The notes under the pieces were generated by a model. The model was given only the letters and a program-made list of their open reading frames with translations. It ran no database searches and was not told the DNA's origin. From Symbiodinium natans (taxonomy: Eukaryota; Sar; Dinophyceae; Suessiales; Symbiodiniaceae): a stretch of 64,000 bases of DNA. The first letter of the stretch is position 1; every line of letters begins with the position of its first letter. The stretch covers positions 772,682 through 836,681 of the forward strand of contig CAJNDS010000513.1 in NCBI GenBank assembly GCA_905221605.1, written 5' to 3'. A program made the translations under genes and the position numbers. This document shows positions 34,212-44,792 of the stretch, in pieces.

Positions 34212-34509
34212 CCACTCATGATCTCATGGCCTTGAGAGGATGAAGGTTGGGGAGACCACGGAGACCACGCCAGGATTCATGTCTTTTGTCGCACCTGCCC
34301 TCCCCGCAGCCGCGTGGCTGCAGCCTTCGTCGCAGTAGAGGCCTCTTCTGTAGCTGCCAGGATCTACGCGGAGACGCGTGACACGAATTGAAATTCGGTT
34401 TAAGGTGCTCGGAACAGAGCGAAAATGGCTCTGTGCCAGCGCTGTGTCTGCCGATACTGCCATCGCAACGTTGGCGTTTTTTTTCTTCGCGGGCTGGGTG
34501 TGGCGCTGA

Positions 34510-35161
34510 GGCGCCACGAGCAGACATGCGAGGCCGCGAGGCACTTTGTTAATTTTCGAAGCAGCAGATCGAGCAGAGGAGAAGGCCGATGCGACATTGG
34601 TGGAACCCAATGTGGCGCCACCTCGCGCGGATGTCGTGAAGCAGCCGGATCGGCCAGACAACCTGGACACATGTGGACCGCCCTCCCAGCCCTCGCGGCC
34701 TGCCCATAAAGTCTATCTCTATATGTATGACCTTTTTGGCGGGCGGAGCATTGGCCGCATCTTCCTCGGCACAAAATCCCAGGCCGTGTGGCACACAAGC
34801 ATTGTAGTAGAATGGCCAAATACCTGCTGTGAAATCTGGTATGACAACCGGATCTATGCCTCGCCTCCCGGGCAAACTCCATTTCGTACCCCGGACGAGA
34901 AGAGGCTGCTGGGGACCACCCCAATGCCTCATGATCGCCTACCTGGAAAGTCTCGACGACGAGTGGACCGGCCACTATGACCTGGCGCAGCGCAACTGTG
35001 TGCATTTCAGCGACTGGGTGGCACGGAGGCTGCACCTGGCAGCGTTGCCAGATGACCTCGTAGGGCAAGCTGCAGAAGTAATGCAAACGCCCGTGGCACG
35101 CCTCGTCCTTGGTACCCTGCACATGGTGGAGCGGCTGCGAGGTCATGCAACACGGCTGTGA
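34510..35161 (+). CDS. PPPDE-domain (DeSI-like) putative deubiquitinase/deSUMOylase, frameshifted
   Basis: PPPDE proteins are papain-fold isopeptidases acting on ubiquitin or SUMO conjugates with a His-Cys dyad. Here the domain opens with KVYLYMYDLFGG (~34711) and carries the histidine in VWHTSIVVEW (~34786-34815). After RLLGTTPMPHDRL the frame must shift by one base near 34936-34945 to continue as YLESLDDEWTGHYDLAQRNC (~34942-35000), where the Cys lies in the RNCVHFSDW motif. It ends ...LHMVERLRGHATRL with TGA at 35159-35161. The catalytic half is a single block without introns, unlike its neighbours, which suggests a retroposed copy. A proline/aspartate-rich leader (34546-34710) precedes the domain. 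No convincing in-frame start ATG was found. The frameshift could be a sequencing error, or it could make this a pseudogene. Confidence 0.75.
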
Positions 35162-38100
35162 TGTCAAACCTTTCTGGCCAAGACGTGCTCTCTGGCTATG
35201 TTCAAGCAAACTCAGTGACAAAAATGTCGCGCTTGGCCTGCATGGATGTGAGAGACCAAAGAAGTCTCGCGATTCCCAGAAGGGAAGTTATAGCAACGAA
35301 CATGTTGCCAACAGCAAGAGCCACAGTTTCACCCCTGAAGATGAGCTGCGTCGTCAACTGCTACATGTAGTAGCAGGAGCAGCAGTCGCAAAAACGACGT
35401 CACACGATCTGAAGCAGAAGGGGGGTTCGTCTCCTTAAGTCCTGAACCCTCAACCCTTACACCCATGTCGAAGTCTGCTGTTTTTCGGGATGCAGAAGAG
35501 TGGAGATCCTGAGTCATGCTGCAACATGCTGGTTAGTTGTCCATCTTTCACATGGTAGTTCAAATCTGTCACTGAAGGGCAGCGTGCCGATCAGAATGGT
35601 GCAGCGCTCTTAGCTTACGGATAAGTCTACTGCAAGTGCTGTGAGAGAGAGCCCAAGTTTGTGGTTTGTTCAAGAGGTTTGATGAGCTGCGGGGCAGTGG
35701 TGTGCACTCTGATTTATGGCGATGTGTTGTAGGCCGGACCTGGTTCTGTTTGCCCGCAAAGAGGCCTTGATGCATTATGTGGGCCCATGTGCCTTCACTG
35801 AAACATGCATTGAAACCCACGAGCGCACGGCAGAACACTGCCTTGACAACTGAAAGCTCAAAAGACTATACAAGAGTGCTCAGCTCGGGTCTAGTCTGCG
35901 TGCATAGCCGGCAGGAAGCATGCAGCTGAACTATGCTGACAGTGCCATCCGTGCCCACCTTGTCCAGTCGTTGTGAGAAGCGCTTGCCTTGTTCGATCTC
36001 GTTCGTCCTTGTTGCGTCTTTGCAGACTTCTCAGAGGTCGTCACATGTGAGATTTCAGGACCATCCTTGCAGGCCTGCCCACAAATGAAGGTGTTTAAGG
36101 CTGTGTGAGTGGAAAGGTGTGAACAACTCCACCACCAGGCCACGAGCTTTATGAAACCGCGCAACGTCCACACAACGACTTGGTGCCAGAATGACTAGGA
36201 TGCGTTTCATGTGTCAGAAACAGCACATGACCAGGAATTGGGCACAGCACATAGCAGCAATCAGTAGCCCTTCCTCGCGCTGCTGCATTCAATCGTCCTT
36301 CTAGTTCCTTCTAGTTCCTTGTATTTCCTGCTGCGCTGAACCGCCGTGCGATACCACAGGCAGGAAAATTTACCGCGGGTTACAGTGATGCTTTGGTGCC
36401 AGCATGAATGGACCTCTTGCTCGGCCGTACTTGGTGTTAGTTGTAGTCTCAAAATACACTCGAATCCGATATATGCTTGATCGTTCCCTGGCCAAGTCGC
36501 TGGCGTGCTGCCCTACTGACGTGGTTTTCTCTTTCCGCTGCTGCACCCCTGGCATCCCCTGCCATCTTCTGTCATCCCCTGCCTCACTCTTCCGATCATC
36601 AGGACTTCCTAGGCCAGCTCAGTGGGATCAACATAAGGGCTGCCGCACTGCTCCGAATCTACCGAACATGATCGAACTGGTTTGCCTTGCTTCGATGCTT
36701 GGAGGCGATGCTGAGGAGAGGCCCTTGCTCAGACCATGACATCTCAGATACCGAAAGCAGCTTGGACCAAATCAGACGAACTATCGCTTGACTCCACAAA
36801 GCTCATGTTGGTGCAGACATCTTCTGCAGAATATGTTCCGGCCGTATTGTTTGCTACTAGGTCAAATATCGCTCCCTGGCAAAGACAGGGATAGTCAGGT
36901 CCCCAGTTGACACTTCACATGCTGATGTGTGGTGGATCCATGTAGCACGCTGCTGCAACCCCTTTCATAGTCTCAGGCAATGCAAGCCTTCGGTCTGCAA
37001 CGCTGGTCTCCAACACACCTGAAGACGAAGCTTGCAAGGACACTGACGGATGGGGCTTTCGCTTTGGCACGTGATATTGCATGTATTCCTGCCTTCCTTT
37101 CAAACCTCGCCACTCCCAGAGCTCTCACATTCTGTTCTTCGTGCCCTCGCTTGTGGCATTGCCATGGCAACATCTTGCATCTATACATATCTATACTTGC
37201 AACTCCAGGTCCCGAGAGTCATGGAGTCGTCGTTGGGGAAGCTTTGTGAGTGCTAACAAAGTACCGGGAAATCCTTACTGCGTTGGATGCCCTCTGCCGA
37301 AGACGTGCCGGTTGCCAGCAAACCCGAGAAACCATCAGTCTGCAAGCTGTAGATTGAGGCAACTTTGAGATAATTGAGAGCTGTACTGTATGCTCGCGAC
37401 ACTTTCAACCGCACAGAAGCAAAACTGCACGTACCCCCTCCGTTTGTTGATCATGCTTCTTCGAAGGTTACAAGTGTCCCAGTGGCCAGACTTCACCCGG
37501 CTCTTTCAGGTACAAGAGTTTCAGAAACTCTTTTCGGAACATTGCTGCCATTATTTAGAAAACAAGATTTGATCGAATGCACTGTTACGCTAGACGACAA
37601 ACCAGCAATCATCAGGAACTGCCATCGTGGTTGTGCATGATGCCGACAAGGCGGGTCCGAGCTCACGTTGAAGAAAGCAAGGAAGCTGTTTCTTCGGGTC
37701 GGTTCTGGGGAAGCGAGTACGGGATTTGTCATCGGTAGTTAGCTTCAATTTGCATCACTTTGCGTTGCGGATGAAAGCGACCGAAGCGGTGCCAACTGTG
37801 CGAAAGCACGCCAGCACTCATGAACTGCAAGTCGGCGGAAAACTGTTGTCCGGATCTGACCTATAAGGAGTGTAAACCAGCAGGGCATCACGCGTGCCCT
37901 TGCGCTACGATCGTACATCAAAGCAACGCGCCATGCAGTCCCGTCATGACCTGCCTTGTGGCAGGACGTCTGCATCTTCACCGCTTCCCGGCCAGCATTA
38001 TTCTGCGACAGTACGCATGCAGAGCAAATTCAGCCACTTGCCTGTGAAGCCGCACCTGTTGCAGCCAGGTTGGCACTTTCAAGTCAAGGCCGAGAAAGTG

Positions 38101-38500
38101 TAACTGAGTCCTCCTTTTGTCTCCTCTTCTCTTCTTCTCCTTTGCACTTCTTATCTTCCTCCTCCTCCTCTCCTCGATCGCTTTTTTTGGCCCTCTCAAG
38201 GGGTAGGTCAGAAGCAGATGATGTGGGTGTAGATCCTGCAAACAACCTGGTAAGCAAACAAGGTTCACTGTTCTTCAAACTCCAAAAGCCAGGAAGCTCT
38301 CGGTTGATTAAGTTTAATCCTAATCTCCAGAATGCTTCGCAGTTCTGCGGAAAGACATGCTTGGAGTTGAGAGCCGTGCAGCCCAAGAAACACCGCAGAG
38401 ATGGATTTGGAGCAGTGCGGCCAACCGAAGAAGTGCAGAGATTGTTGTTTGTAAGTGCTGCGGAACTGAAAGCTGTGCTCTCTGAAACCCTTAAACCAAC
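35162..38500. other. Unassigned exon candidates
   Basis: Several + strand pieces look exonic without a recognised family: FLGQLSGINIRAAALLRIYR at ~36601-36665 after an AG; HDISDTESSLDQIRRTIA at ~36735-36793; QWPDFTRLFQVQEFQKLFSE near 37480-37545; and a frame at ~38222-38500 containing SLFFKLQKPGSSRLIKF and RPTEEVQRLLFVSAAELKAV that runs into the G-rich repeat. They may belong to one gene. The remainder shows nothing I can assign. Confidence 0.3.
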
Positions 38501-38507
38501 TCCAAAG

Positions 38508-38725
38508 CAGGGGGGTGGGGGTGGGAGGGGGAGGTGGGGGGAGGGTGGGGAACCCCAACTGAAACCGTCCGCTTTCAGATCTCGGTGGCCACGGAGGGGG
38601 TACCCGGGTACCCATTTCCAGGCAAAAAAAGGGGGCAAACACAGGGCTTTGTTGGGGGCAGGACTTGTAGGAGGGTGTCTTTTCTGACAACCTAGACACC
38701 TTCGGCCCGAGGCCTCGGCGGATTC
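38508..38725. repeat. Dispersed G-rich repeat, tail-type copy
   Basis: A G-rich stretch is followed by ACCGTCCGCTT, GGGGGTACCC, CCATTT, GGCAAAAAAAGGGG and then the tail TTCTGACAACCTA.ACACCT.CGGCCCGAGGCCTCGGCGGATT. All of these blocks recur in the same order at 44460-44790. The frame through it is an artefact. Confidence 0.8.
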
Positions 38726-39090
38726 ACGGTGATTTACAGTGTATCAGAAGCTCGGAATTACATGATGTTCCATGGCAGAGGGCTGTTCAGCACTGTGAGG
38801 CAGCGGCTTCTCTGATGTATCTCCGACCTGAGTGCTGCGTTGCAAAATGCTCCAGAAAGTCCGTTGCCACCCCAAGTCGTATCTGTATGACCCACGCCAC
38901 AGCGCAACCCAACTCATCCTTTGTGTCGATGATGCATCCGTTATCCGTTCGGGATTTTGTGCTCAAGAGGACAAACTTTAGGAAACCTGGTCAGCGACAC
39001 ATTGCACATGCCAGGCCGCTGAACGCAATGTTGGCAAGATGCGGCGTGCAGTGATTCTGTGATTCTTGTGTCATTTTGCTTGGAAGGTCC

Positions 39091-41749
39091 ATGCCGCAGA
39101 ATGAGTGCGCACACACAGCTTGTCTAAGTTTGCAAGACCGTGTCGTTGTTCAGTGCCGTTGTGGTGCCGTACTTGGATGTGCTCATCACACTGGTGGGGG
39201 GCTGCTATCGCCACAACCTCACTGTCCACACAATGAGAGGCCCAAAGCATGCTGTCAAGGTGTGCCTGACAGGCGATATGAAATGGTGAGGTGCAAGACT
39301 CCTGCTTTCATGCATATCTGCCAATCGTCGAATTCACATAGTAAGAGTGCGCTTCCACCTCGAACATACACTTTAGCTTTTCGGCCCGGCAGTGCAAAGG
39401 CAGTGTGTGCCAAGTTCGTGTATGCTGCACAGACCTTTGAGATTCCCCTTTTCGTGCTTGATGTTTGAAATGAAAGACTTGTTTCAACTTAAGTTTCAAC
39501 GCCAGGTCCAAAGCACCATTCAGTACGATCTGGATAGATCTGGAAACAGCGGTTTCATTTTCAGCAGACCTCTTTGCCTTTGGAAGCAGATGTTCAGTCT
39601 GCATATTCAAGAGTTCGCCTGCTCTGCGCACATCCGCATATGTCATAGTTTGCGCACCCTAAGCCAGGTACATCAAAGAATCTATCAAGCGCTTCGGGCG
39701 TCGTTTCGACCATGAAGAGCGCATGCGCAAGAAGAAGGCACGGGAACCGAAGAAGGCCCGGCCTCCACAGAGACGCTTCATGTCTCTTCGCGACTTTTCT
39801 CAGCTGATGCACGGGTGAAGCTGGAAGATCAAACGCTGTAAGCGCTCGACAAGGGCATAAAACGTTGCACTTGCTCATTTTTTGTTGCCCCGCTCTTGCC
39901 AGATTTCCAAGACTGCTCGGAAGCTTCGAGGAATCAAAGCCAAGCTCTTCACAAAGAAGAGGCATACGCCTCTTTGCTGTTGGCGATGCTTGAGAAAACG
40001 TACGTCGACTCAAGACTGCTGGCAAGGTATTCAGAGAAGGCAACCATGAAGAAGACGATCAAGGCTCATCAGGAAAAGGACGCCAAAGTGAAGGACGCTG
40101 ATGAGGTGACGAGCTAAGTGGCTGAGCGATTGGAAGCATCTGGCAGTCGTGTAGCTGTGCTGTTGTTAAAAAACTGCCGTGAGCGGACTGTCACATTTGC
40201 CATCATAGGTCCTTCATAGTCCTCCTTCTACTAATCTACGGCTGTAGTATGTCTACGGCTTCCATGTGTTCGAGTCGTCGGAGTCCTTCCAAGGTGAAAC
40301 CTGGAGCGGTCCCTGCGTACCTGCTGGATAGAGAGCAGAGCCGGAGAACAAAGGCCAGGCTTTGCTTGCAATGCCTTGCAATGCGTTGCAATACCTTGCT
40401 AGAACTTACAATGCCTTGCAATGCCTTGCAATGGCAATGCCTTGCAATGCCTTGCTATGCCTTGCTATGCCTTTCTAGCATGTTGCATGTACTTGTTGTG
40501 CTTTGTGATTCTGTGCGAATTTGCCAGACTCGATGCTTTACTTGCCGAGGTGCTCTCTAACATGATCAAGCAGAAGCGAAAGGAGAAGGCAGGCAAATGG
40601 CAAGTGCCGATACCCAAGGCTGGGAACTCTTTCTGTTGCTGTACTTGTGCTTGCGACATCTTGCAACATCTTGCAACATCTTGCAACATCTTGCAACATT
40701 TTGCAACATCATCTGCAGGTGAAGGCAATGACAGAGGACGAGATGTTCAAGATCCTTCGATCGGGCAAGCGCAAGAAGAAGGCAGATCTGAGAAGCCTCG
40801 TGTTAACCATGGTCACCCACTTTTTGCATTCAGACTGTTGTTAGGCTTGGAAACGCGTCGTGAACAAAGTCTCCTTTGTTGGTGAGGTGCTCCTTGGGAA
40901 CTTGCTACCTGATGCCTTATGTTCTGGAAGCTGCTGATGGATGTTGGCTGTTGGTTAGCCTCGTCCCTTCCTTCACTCCGCTCACTCTCCGCTCAGAACT
41001 TCACGCGAAAGCCTCCAAAGTTCGAAAGATACATCCGGCCAGCAGCCTTGAGGACCGAACGGGCTTTAAGCATGGTATAGAGCTCAGCTTGTAAGGGAGA
41101 GCTGCATCTTACCACGCGAGGTTCAAGAAAGCGCACGTTACGCATCCAGAGCTGAAGATGACGTTCTGTCTGGACATAGTCAGTGTGAAGAAGAACCCGC
41201 AGGCCTTGGTCTCGATGTAGCTGTGTAAAGTAGTAGATGCAAGCAGTGGACACGTCATTCGAACATTCGTGTTGGTTGAGTTGGTGCTGTCAGTCTGCCC
41301 TCTACACTTCTCTGGGGGTCATCACGAAGGGAACCATCATAGAGGCCGGACTTCAAACTCAGATTCCGACAGGGCATCTTGCACGGCAACCTGAGGTGAA
41401 CGTTTCCGAGCTTGGCCTAGTAACTCAGACAGGAAAAGCCGGGTGCTCACAGGGTGCTCACGGGGGTGCTCACGTGGTGCTCACGCCATATCAAATCTTG
41501 TCGCAGCATGAGCAGATGAGGTCATTTGGGCCAAGTATGCGCAGGCCGCCTTCCCATGTGCTTCTAGCATTCTTCCCGTAGTCTTCCAGCTCTAGCGCCG
41601 TACTGACGATATCTTGCAACATGTGCCCGACATAATCCAGAGCTGACAAATGGATCTAGCCGTCGTGGTTGGCATGTGTACCAGTTCGACTGTAGGTCAC
41701 CAACAATCCTGACATCGATGGCTGCATCAACGCTCTATTGCTTGTCTGA
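39091..41749 (+). CDS. NSA2: Ribosome biogenesis protein NSA2 (TINP1-type), complete, 14 exons
   Basis: Nucleolar factor of the pre-60S particle, needed for maturation of the large ribosomal subunit. Exons: 39091-39104 (MPQNE), 39668-39755 ([20 protein letters not shown]), 39903-~39967 ([17 protein letters not shown]), ~40027-40105 ([20 protein letters not shown]), 40294-40353 ([17 protein letters not shown]), 40550-40618 ([20 protein letters not shown]), 40719-40781 ([17 protein letters not shown]), 40845-40886 ([14 protein letters not shown]), 40997-41052 ([17 protein letters not shown]), 41121-41202 ([20 protein letters not shown]), 41294-41344 ([15 protein letters not shown]), 41396-41437 ([14 protein letters not shown]), 41521-41544 (VIWAKYAQ), 41696-41749 ([15 protein letters not shown], stop TGA). 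The sum is 262 residues, matching the usual ~260, and every family block is present in order. The only ambiguous junction is between exons 3 and 4. Donors: nine GC, three GT and one GA under this model. All acceptors are AG. Confidence 0.95.
40366..40490. repeat. TTGCAATGCC decamer array in NSA2 intron 5
   Basis: About ten imperfect copies of a ten-base unit (CTTGCAATGC and CTTGCTATGC variants) occupy much of the intron between the exons ending at 40353 and starting at 40550. Confidence 0.85.
40652..40712. repeat. CTTGCAACAT decamer array in NSA2 intron 6
   Basis: Five to six tandem copies of a ten-base unit related to, but distinct from, the array in the preceding intron. It fills most of the 100-base intron between 40618 and 40719. 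Confidence 0.9.
41440..41490. repeat. GGTGCTCAC array in NSA2 intron 12
   Basis: Four copies of GGTGCTCAC separated by 2-4 bases (period 11-13), filling most of the 83-base intron between 41437 and 41521. Confidence 0.85.
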
Positions 41750-41963
41750 GCGAGCGCAAATCTGAGCAAGACTACTAGACTACCCTTTTCAACCTTGCCT
41801 GAGTGGCAAGGCCCGAATGTTTCACAGCGGTGTTAGAAAGAGCGCGTCGCATTCTTGGAAGTGTGTCTGTGTGACCAGCATGAATTAGCAGGACAGGGCA
41901 GAAGAGGCTGACCAAAGTGACATCCAGTGACAAGCTGGCTCAAGGTGTCATTGTCGGATTCGG

Positions 41964-43640
41964 ATGGAGGTCGGTTTCGAACGACCGGAACTGCATTCTG
42001 AGTCATTGGCTGGATCTGTGAAATCGTACGACACGCACGTGTTCCTCGCCTGGGGCCTTGCATCTGATTGGCCAGAAGACCCCTTCGACAAGCAGCATGA
42101 AGGAACTGTGCCAGCACTTCTGAACAACTTAGCAAAGCTTTCTTCATTGTGAAAAATGCAGGCTTCGCAGCCTCTTTTCTGCCACTGCATTGTGCACAAG
42201 TTGCTACTGGGAACAGCCGAGGTACTTCTGGACAAAGCCATAAAGGCAGCAAAGGCAGAAAAGAGCATCAAATCGAAGGTGGGGTTTGTGAGGGTTTGCG
42301 GCTGGCAGTCGTGAGCAGCACCACCTCGCGAGATCACTCTGTGGCTTAGGTGCGACTTACCTTGGTGGAGGCTAGAACGACAGCTGAGGCGGACTTCTGT
42401 ATTGCCAATCAAGCTTTTTGATTAAGCAAGATGTCTTTCGAAAGCACTGCTGCGTTGTATCTACATGCGGTGCCTGGACACGCAACTTTCCGTGCAGAGT
42501 TCCTGGACGCCAGCAAATCCTGCAGTTTTCTCTGCATCATTTCGAGTCGTTGAAACTTTGAAACAATGTGAAACTGCACAGTTTGCAGTGTTTGGAGCTG
42601 TCGATCACTGCATTTGCCGCAGTTGAGTCGTCGAGCACTTCGAAATGCTAATGCAAAACCTTTGTACCAGTTGTCGAACGCCTCGATCGGCTGTACATTG
42701 AAACGCCAAACAAATACCTCCTCGCTTCAAAACTGCAGGAAGGCTCTCTGCTTGTCTTCCCAGACTACATCCGATATGATTTGGGAAGAGATGGAGCCGG
42801 CAATGGTCTCGGCTTGTTAACTATGACACTGCGCGATGTGGAATTCCAGCATCGAGCATAGAGGGATTGTTGCGGCATGCGGCCGTAGGGAAGGATTGCC
42901 GCACGCATGAACGAATTATGTGCCGAATTTTGCATCTTGACCGGCAGCTCAGGCATTCCGGAATTCATCCGCTATCTGGCAAGGGGCAGTGACCGCCAGG
43001 CTTTGCCTGATAGCGCAGGCAAGCAGCCTCCTGCAATCGGGAGTGTTTCCGAAGCATACGAGAATCGATGAAGTATCACGCTGGTGACAGACTTGACAGA
43101 AGAAGCGTAGTGCTCCACTACATCCCATTCCTGTCACGAAGAAAACGCAGGCAGTTCCGTGCAAGACCTTGACACTCGGTTCGCATTGGGAGTTGTGTCG
43201 AGTCGAGCTTCTTGCAGCAACATTGCCTGCCTGTGTCCAAACTGCCCATGCTGGTAAGGAAGAAGCATTTGTCTTTGTGTGTGCCCATGCCAAGAGAGAT
43301 GAACGATGTGGGCATTGCGGGCCGAGACTTGTGGACTCGGCGGCAAAACTGACGCAGAGACCTTGGCAGCATTTGGCGGAGTTTCGCGGCATTGCTCTTC
43401 CCACATACATTCAGCAATGCTGCCACGCCCACCACCCTTTGGCCAGGATGGGCAAAGTGCCCACCATGCAAATCCGAAAATGTTCGCACATTGGCGGCCA
43501 CAAGTATGCCGGAAATGTAATTATGTATTCTGGGAAGGCGCTCGACACATGTTTGTTGAGTCTTGTATCAATCCGAGCGCTGTTCCTGAGGAAGTTGTAC
43601 AAGTCGTAGCCTGTACATGTGACATCCCGCCCCTCTGAGC
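41964..43640 (+). CDS. Sucrase/ferredoxin-like family protein (thioredoxin-like [2Fe-2S] fold), spliced
   Basis: The family has a thioredoxin-like ferredoxin fold; members are soluble or mitochondrial redox proteins. Candidate start ATG 41964. Exon 1 runs to ~42072 and contains SYDTHVFLAWGLASDWPE, the family's first strand ('HVFLCY..DWP'). 42222-42278 reads VLLDKAIKAAKAEKSIKSK; from 42350, VRLTLVEA. ~42671-42780 reads ERLDRLYIETPNKYLLASKL and then GSLLVFPDYIRYD, the 'DVL[IV]FP..IRY' block. 42954-43000 reads IPEFIRYLARGSDRQ. 43259-43339 holds the signature FVFVCAHAKRDERCGHCGPR, with the HxxRDxRCGxCGP cysteines. ~43484-43540 holds HIGGHKYAGNVIMY, the second signature (HxGGHKYAGN). C-terminal exons after 43540 were not resolved; a piece HKLEKWSRILQANKDDG near 43650 is possible. 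Donors include GT and GC. Confidence 0.8.
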
Positions 43641-44131
43641 TACTACTTGTACACAAGTTGGAGAAGTGGTCTCGAATATTGCAGGCCAACAAAGACGATG
43701 GACATTGGCAACTCGGTGTCGTTGCTTGATGTGGCAGAAGACATAAAGATTGCGCACGTGTTGTTATGTGAGGTATGGGTATGCAACTCCCGACAACTTG
43801 CAGTCCATTTTGACAGGCATCGCGGTGTTGCTGTGCGCGCGTGTGGGGGGCCCACCCCCGCAACATTAGCCTGGGAAAACAGCTTGTGCCGCAGAAATCT
43901 GCTCGCAGGAAAAGATCGCTCGTATTGCAGAAGCGAACGAAGTATGACTCGGTGGTTAATTAATTAGAGTCGTTCTTTGCAAGGTGTTGACAGATATGCA
44001 AAAACATGGCTCAACAGTGAAGTCAATCCCCAATCTTTAATTTATCGCTGCAGCACCCTAGCGCAGAGCAGCGGAATACACCTTTCGTCATGCGCTAGGT
44101 ACTAGCATGTAAAATTCCACATGGTGTAATT

Positions 44132-44163
44132 TTAACGCTACGCGACCCGCCTCGGCCCGGCCC
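44132..44163. repeat. Head motif shared with 13.6 kb
   Basis: A 32-base stretch (start TTTTAACGCTACGC) almost identical to 13626-13657, differing at a few positions. It marks the 5' side of the G-rich repeat complex. Confidence 0.7.
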
Positions 44164-44221
44164 AGCGCATCCGCGTGAGCATGGTGATTCCACAGCGCCC
44201 AAGTCGCTGGACCCCAAGCAA

Positions 44222-44325
44222 TAAGGGTTGGGTTTAGGGTTTAGGGTTCCGGGTTTATTGTTTTATGGTTTGGGGTTTAGGGTTGAGGGTTAGTTTAGGA
44301 TTGAGGGCTTAGGGCTCAAGCTTTG
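44222..44325. repeat. Degenerate TTTAGGG telomere-like tract
   Basis: GGGTTTAGGGTTTAGGG followed by decayed units (GGGTTTATTG, GGTTTGGGGTTTAGGG, GAGGGTTAGTTTAGG). TTTAGGG is the plant/algal telomere unit also used by dinoflagellates. It is internal here, so this is an interstitial tract. Confidence 0.8.
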
Positions 44326-44359
44326 GGGTTTTTTTGGGGTGGGTTGCAAGCCCCTCAAA

Positions 44360-44449
<90 letters not shown>
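44360..44449. repeat. Uninterrupted run of 90 G
   Basis: Ninety consecutive G on the + strand by count of the given sequence. It creates poly-Gly/poly-Pro artefact frames. The exact length in the genome is uncertain because such runs assemble poorly. Confidence 0.9.
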
Positions 44450-44450
<1 letters not shown>

Positions 44451-44452
44451 AA

Positions 44453-44792
44453 GGGGGTGGGGGTCCTGCTGGGAGGGGCTTCAACTGCCTCTGGTCCTGG
44501 CGAACCGTCCGCTTGCGGACCCCGGTTTCCCAGGGGGGGTACCCATTTGAGGCAAAAAAAGGGGTCCGAGCAGACGGAAAAGGGGTGGGGGTCCTGCTGG
44601 GAGGGGCTTCAACTGCCTCTGGTCCTGGCGAACCGTCCGCTTGCGGACCCCGGTTTCCCAGGGGGGGTACCCATTTGAGGCAAAAAAAGGGGTCCGAAAA
44701 AGGGCTTTGGGCGTGGGGGGAGGATTTGGAGGGGGGTGCCTGTTCTGACAACCTATACACCTCCGGCCCGAGGCCTCGGCGGATTTTCGAAG
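44453..44792. repeat. Tandem 128-base unit plus shared tail of dispersed repeat
   Basis: The unit containing GTCCTGCTGGGAGGGGCTTC, ACCGTCCGCTTGCGGACC and GGCAAAAAAAGGGGTCCGA occurs twice (for example at 44463 and 44591, period 128). It is followed by the tail TTCTGACAACCTATACACCT and CGGCCCGAGGCCTCGGCGGA. The same blocks occur once at 38.5-38.7 kb. GTCCGCTTGCGGAC is itself an inverted repeat. Confidence 0.85.

Noticed and set aside
37956-38687. 243-codon + frame taken as one gene
   Set aside because: The first third is a CT-rich tract and the last third is the dispersed G-rich repeat; only the middle may be exonic.
40366-40712. CRISPR-like array (regular short repeats)
   Set aside because: Units are 10 bases with no spacers and lie within NSA2 introns of a eukaryotic gene.
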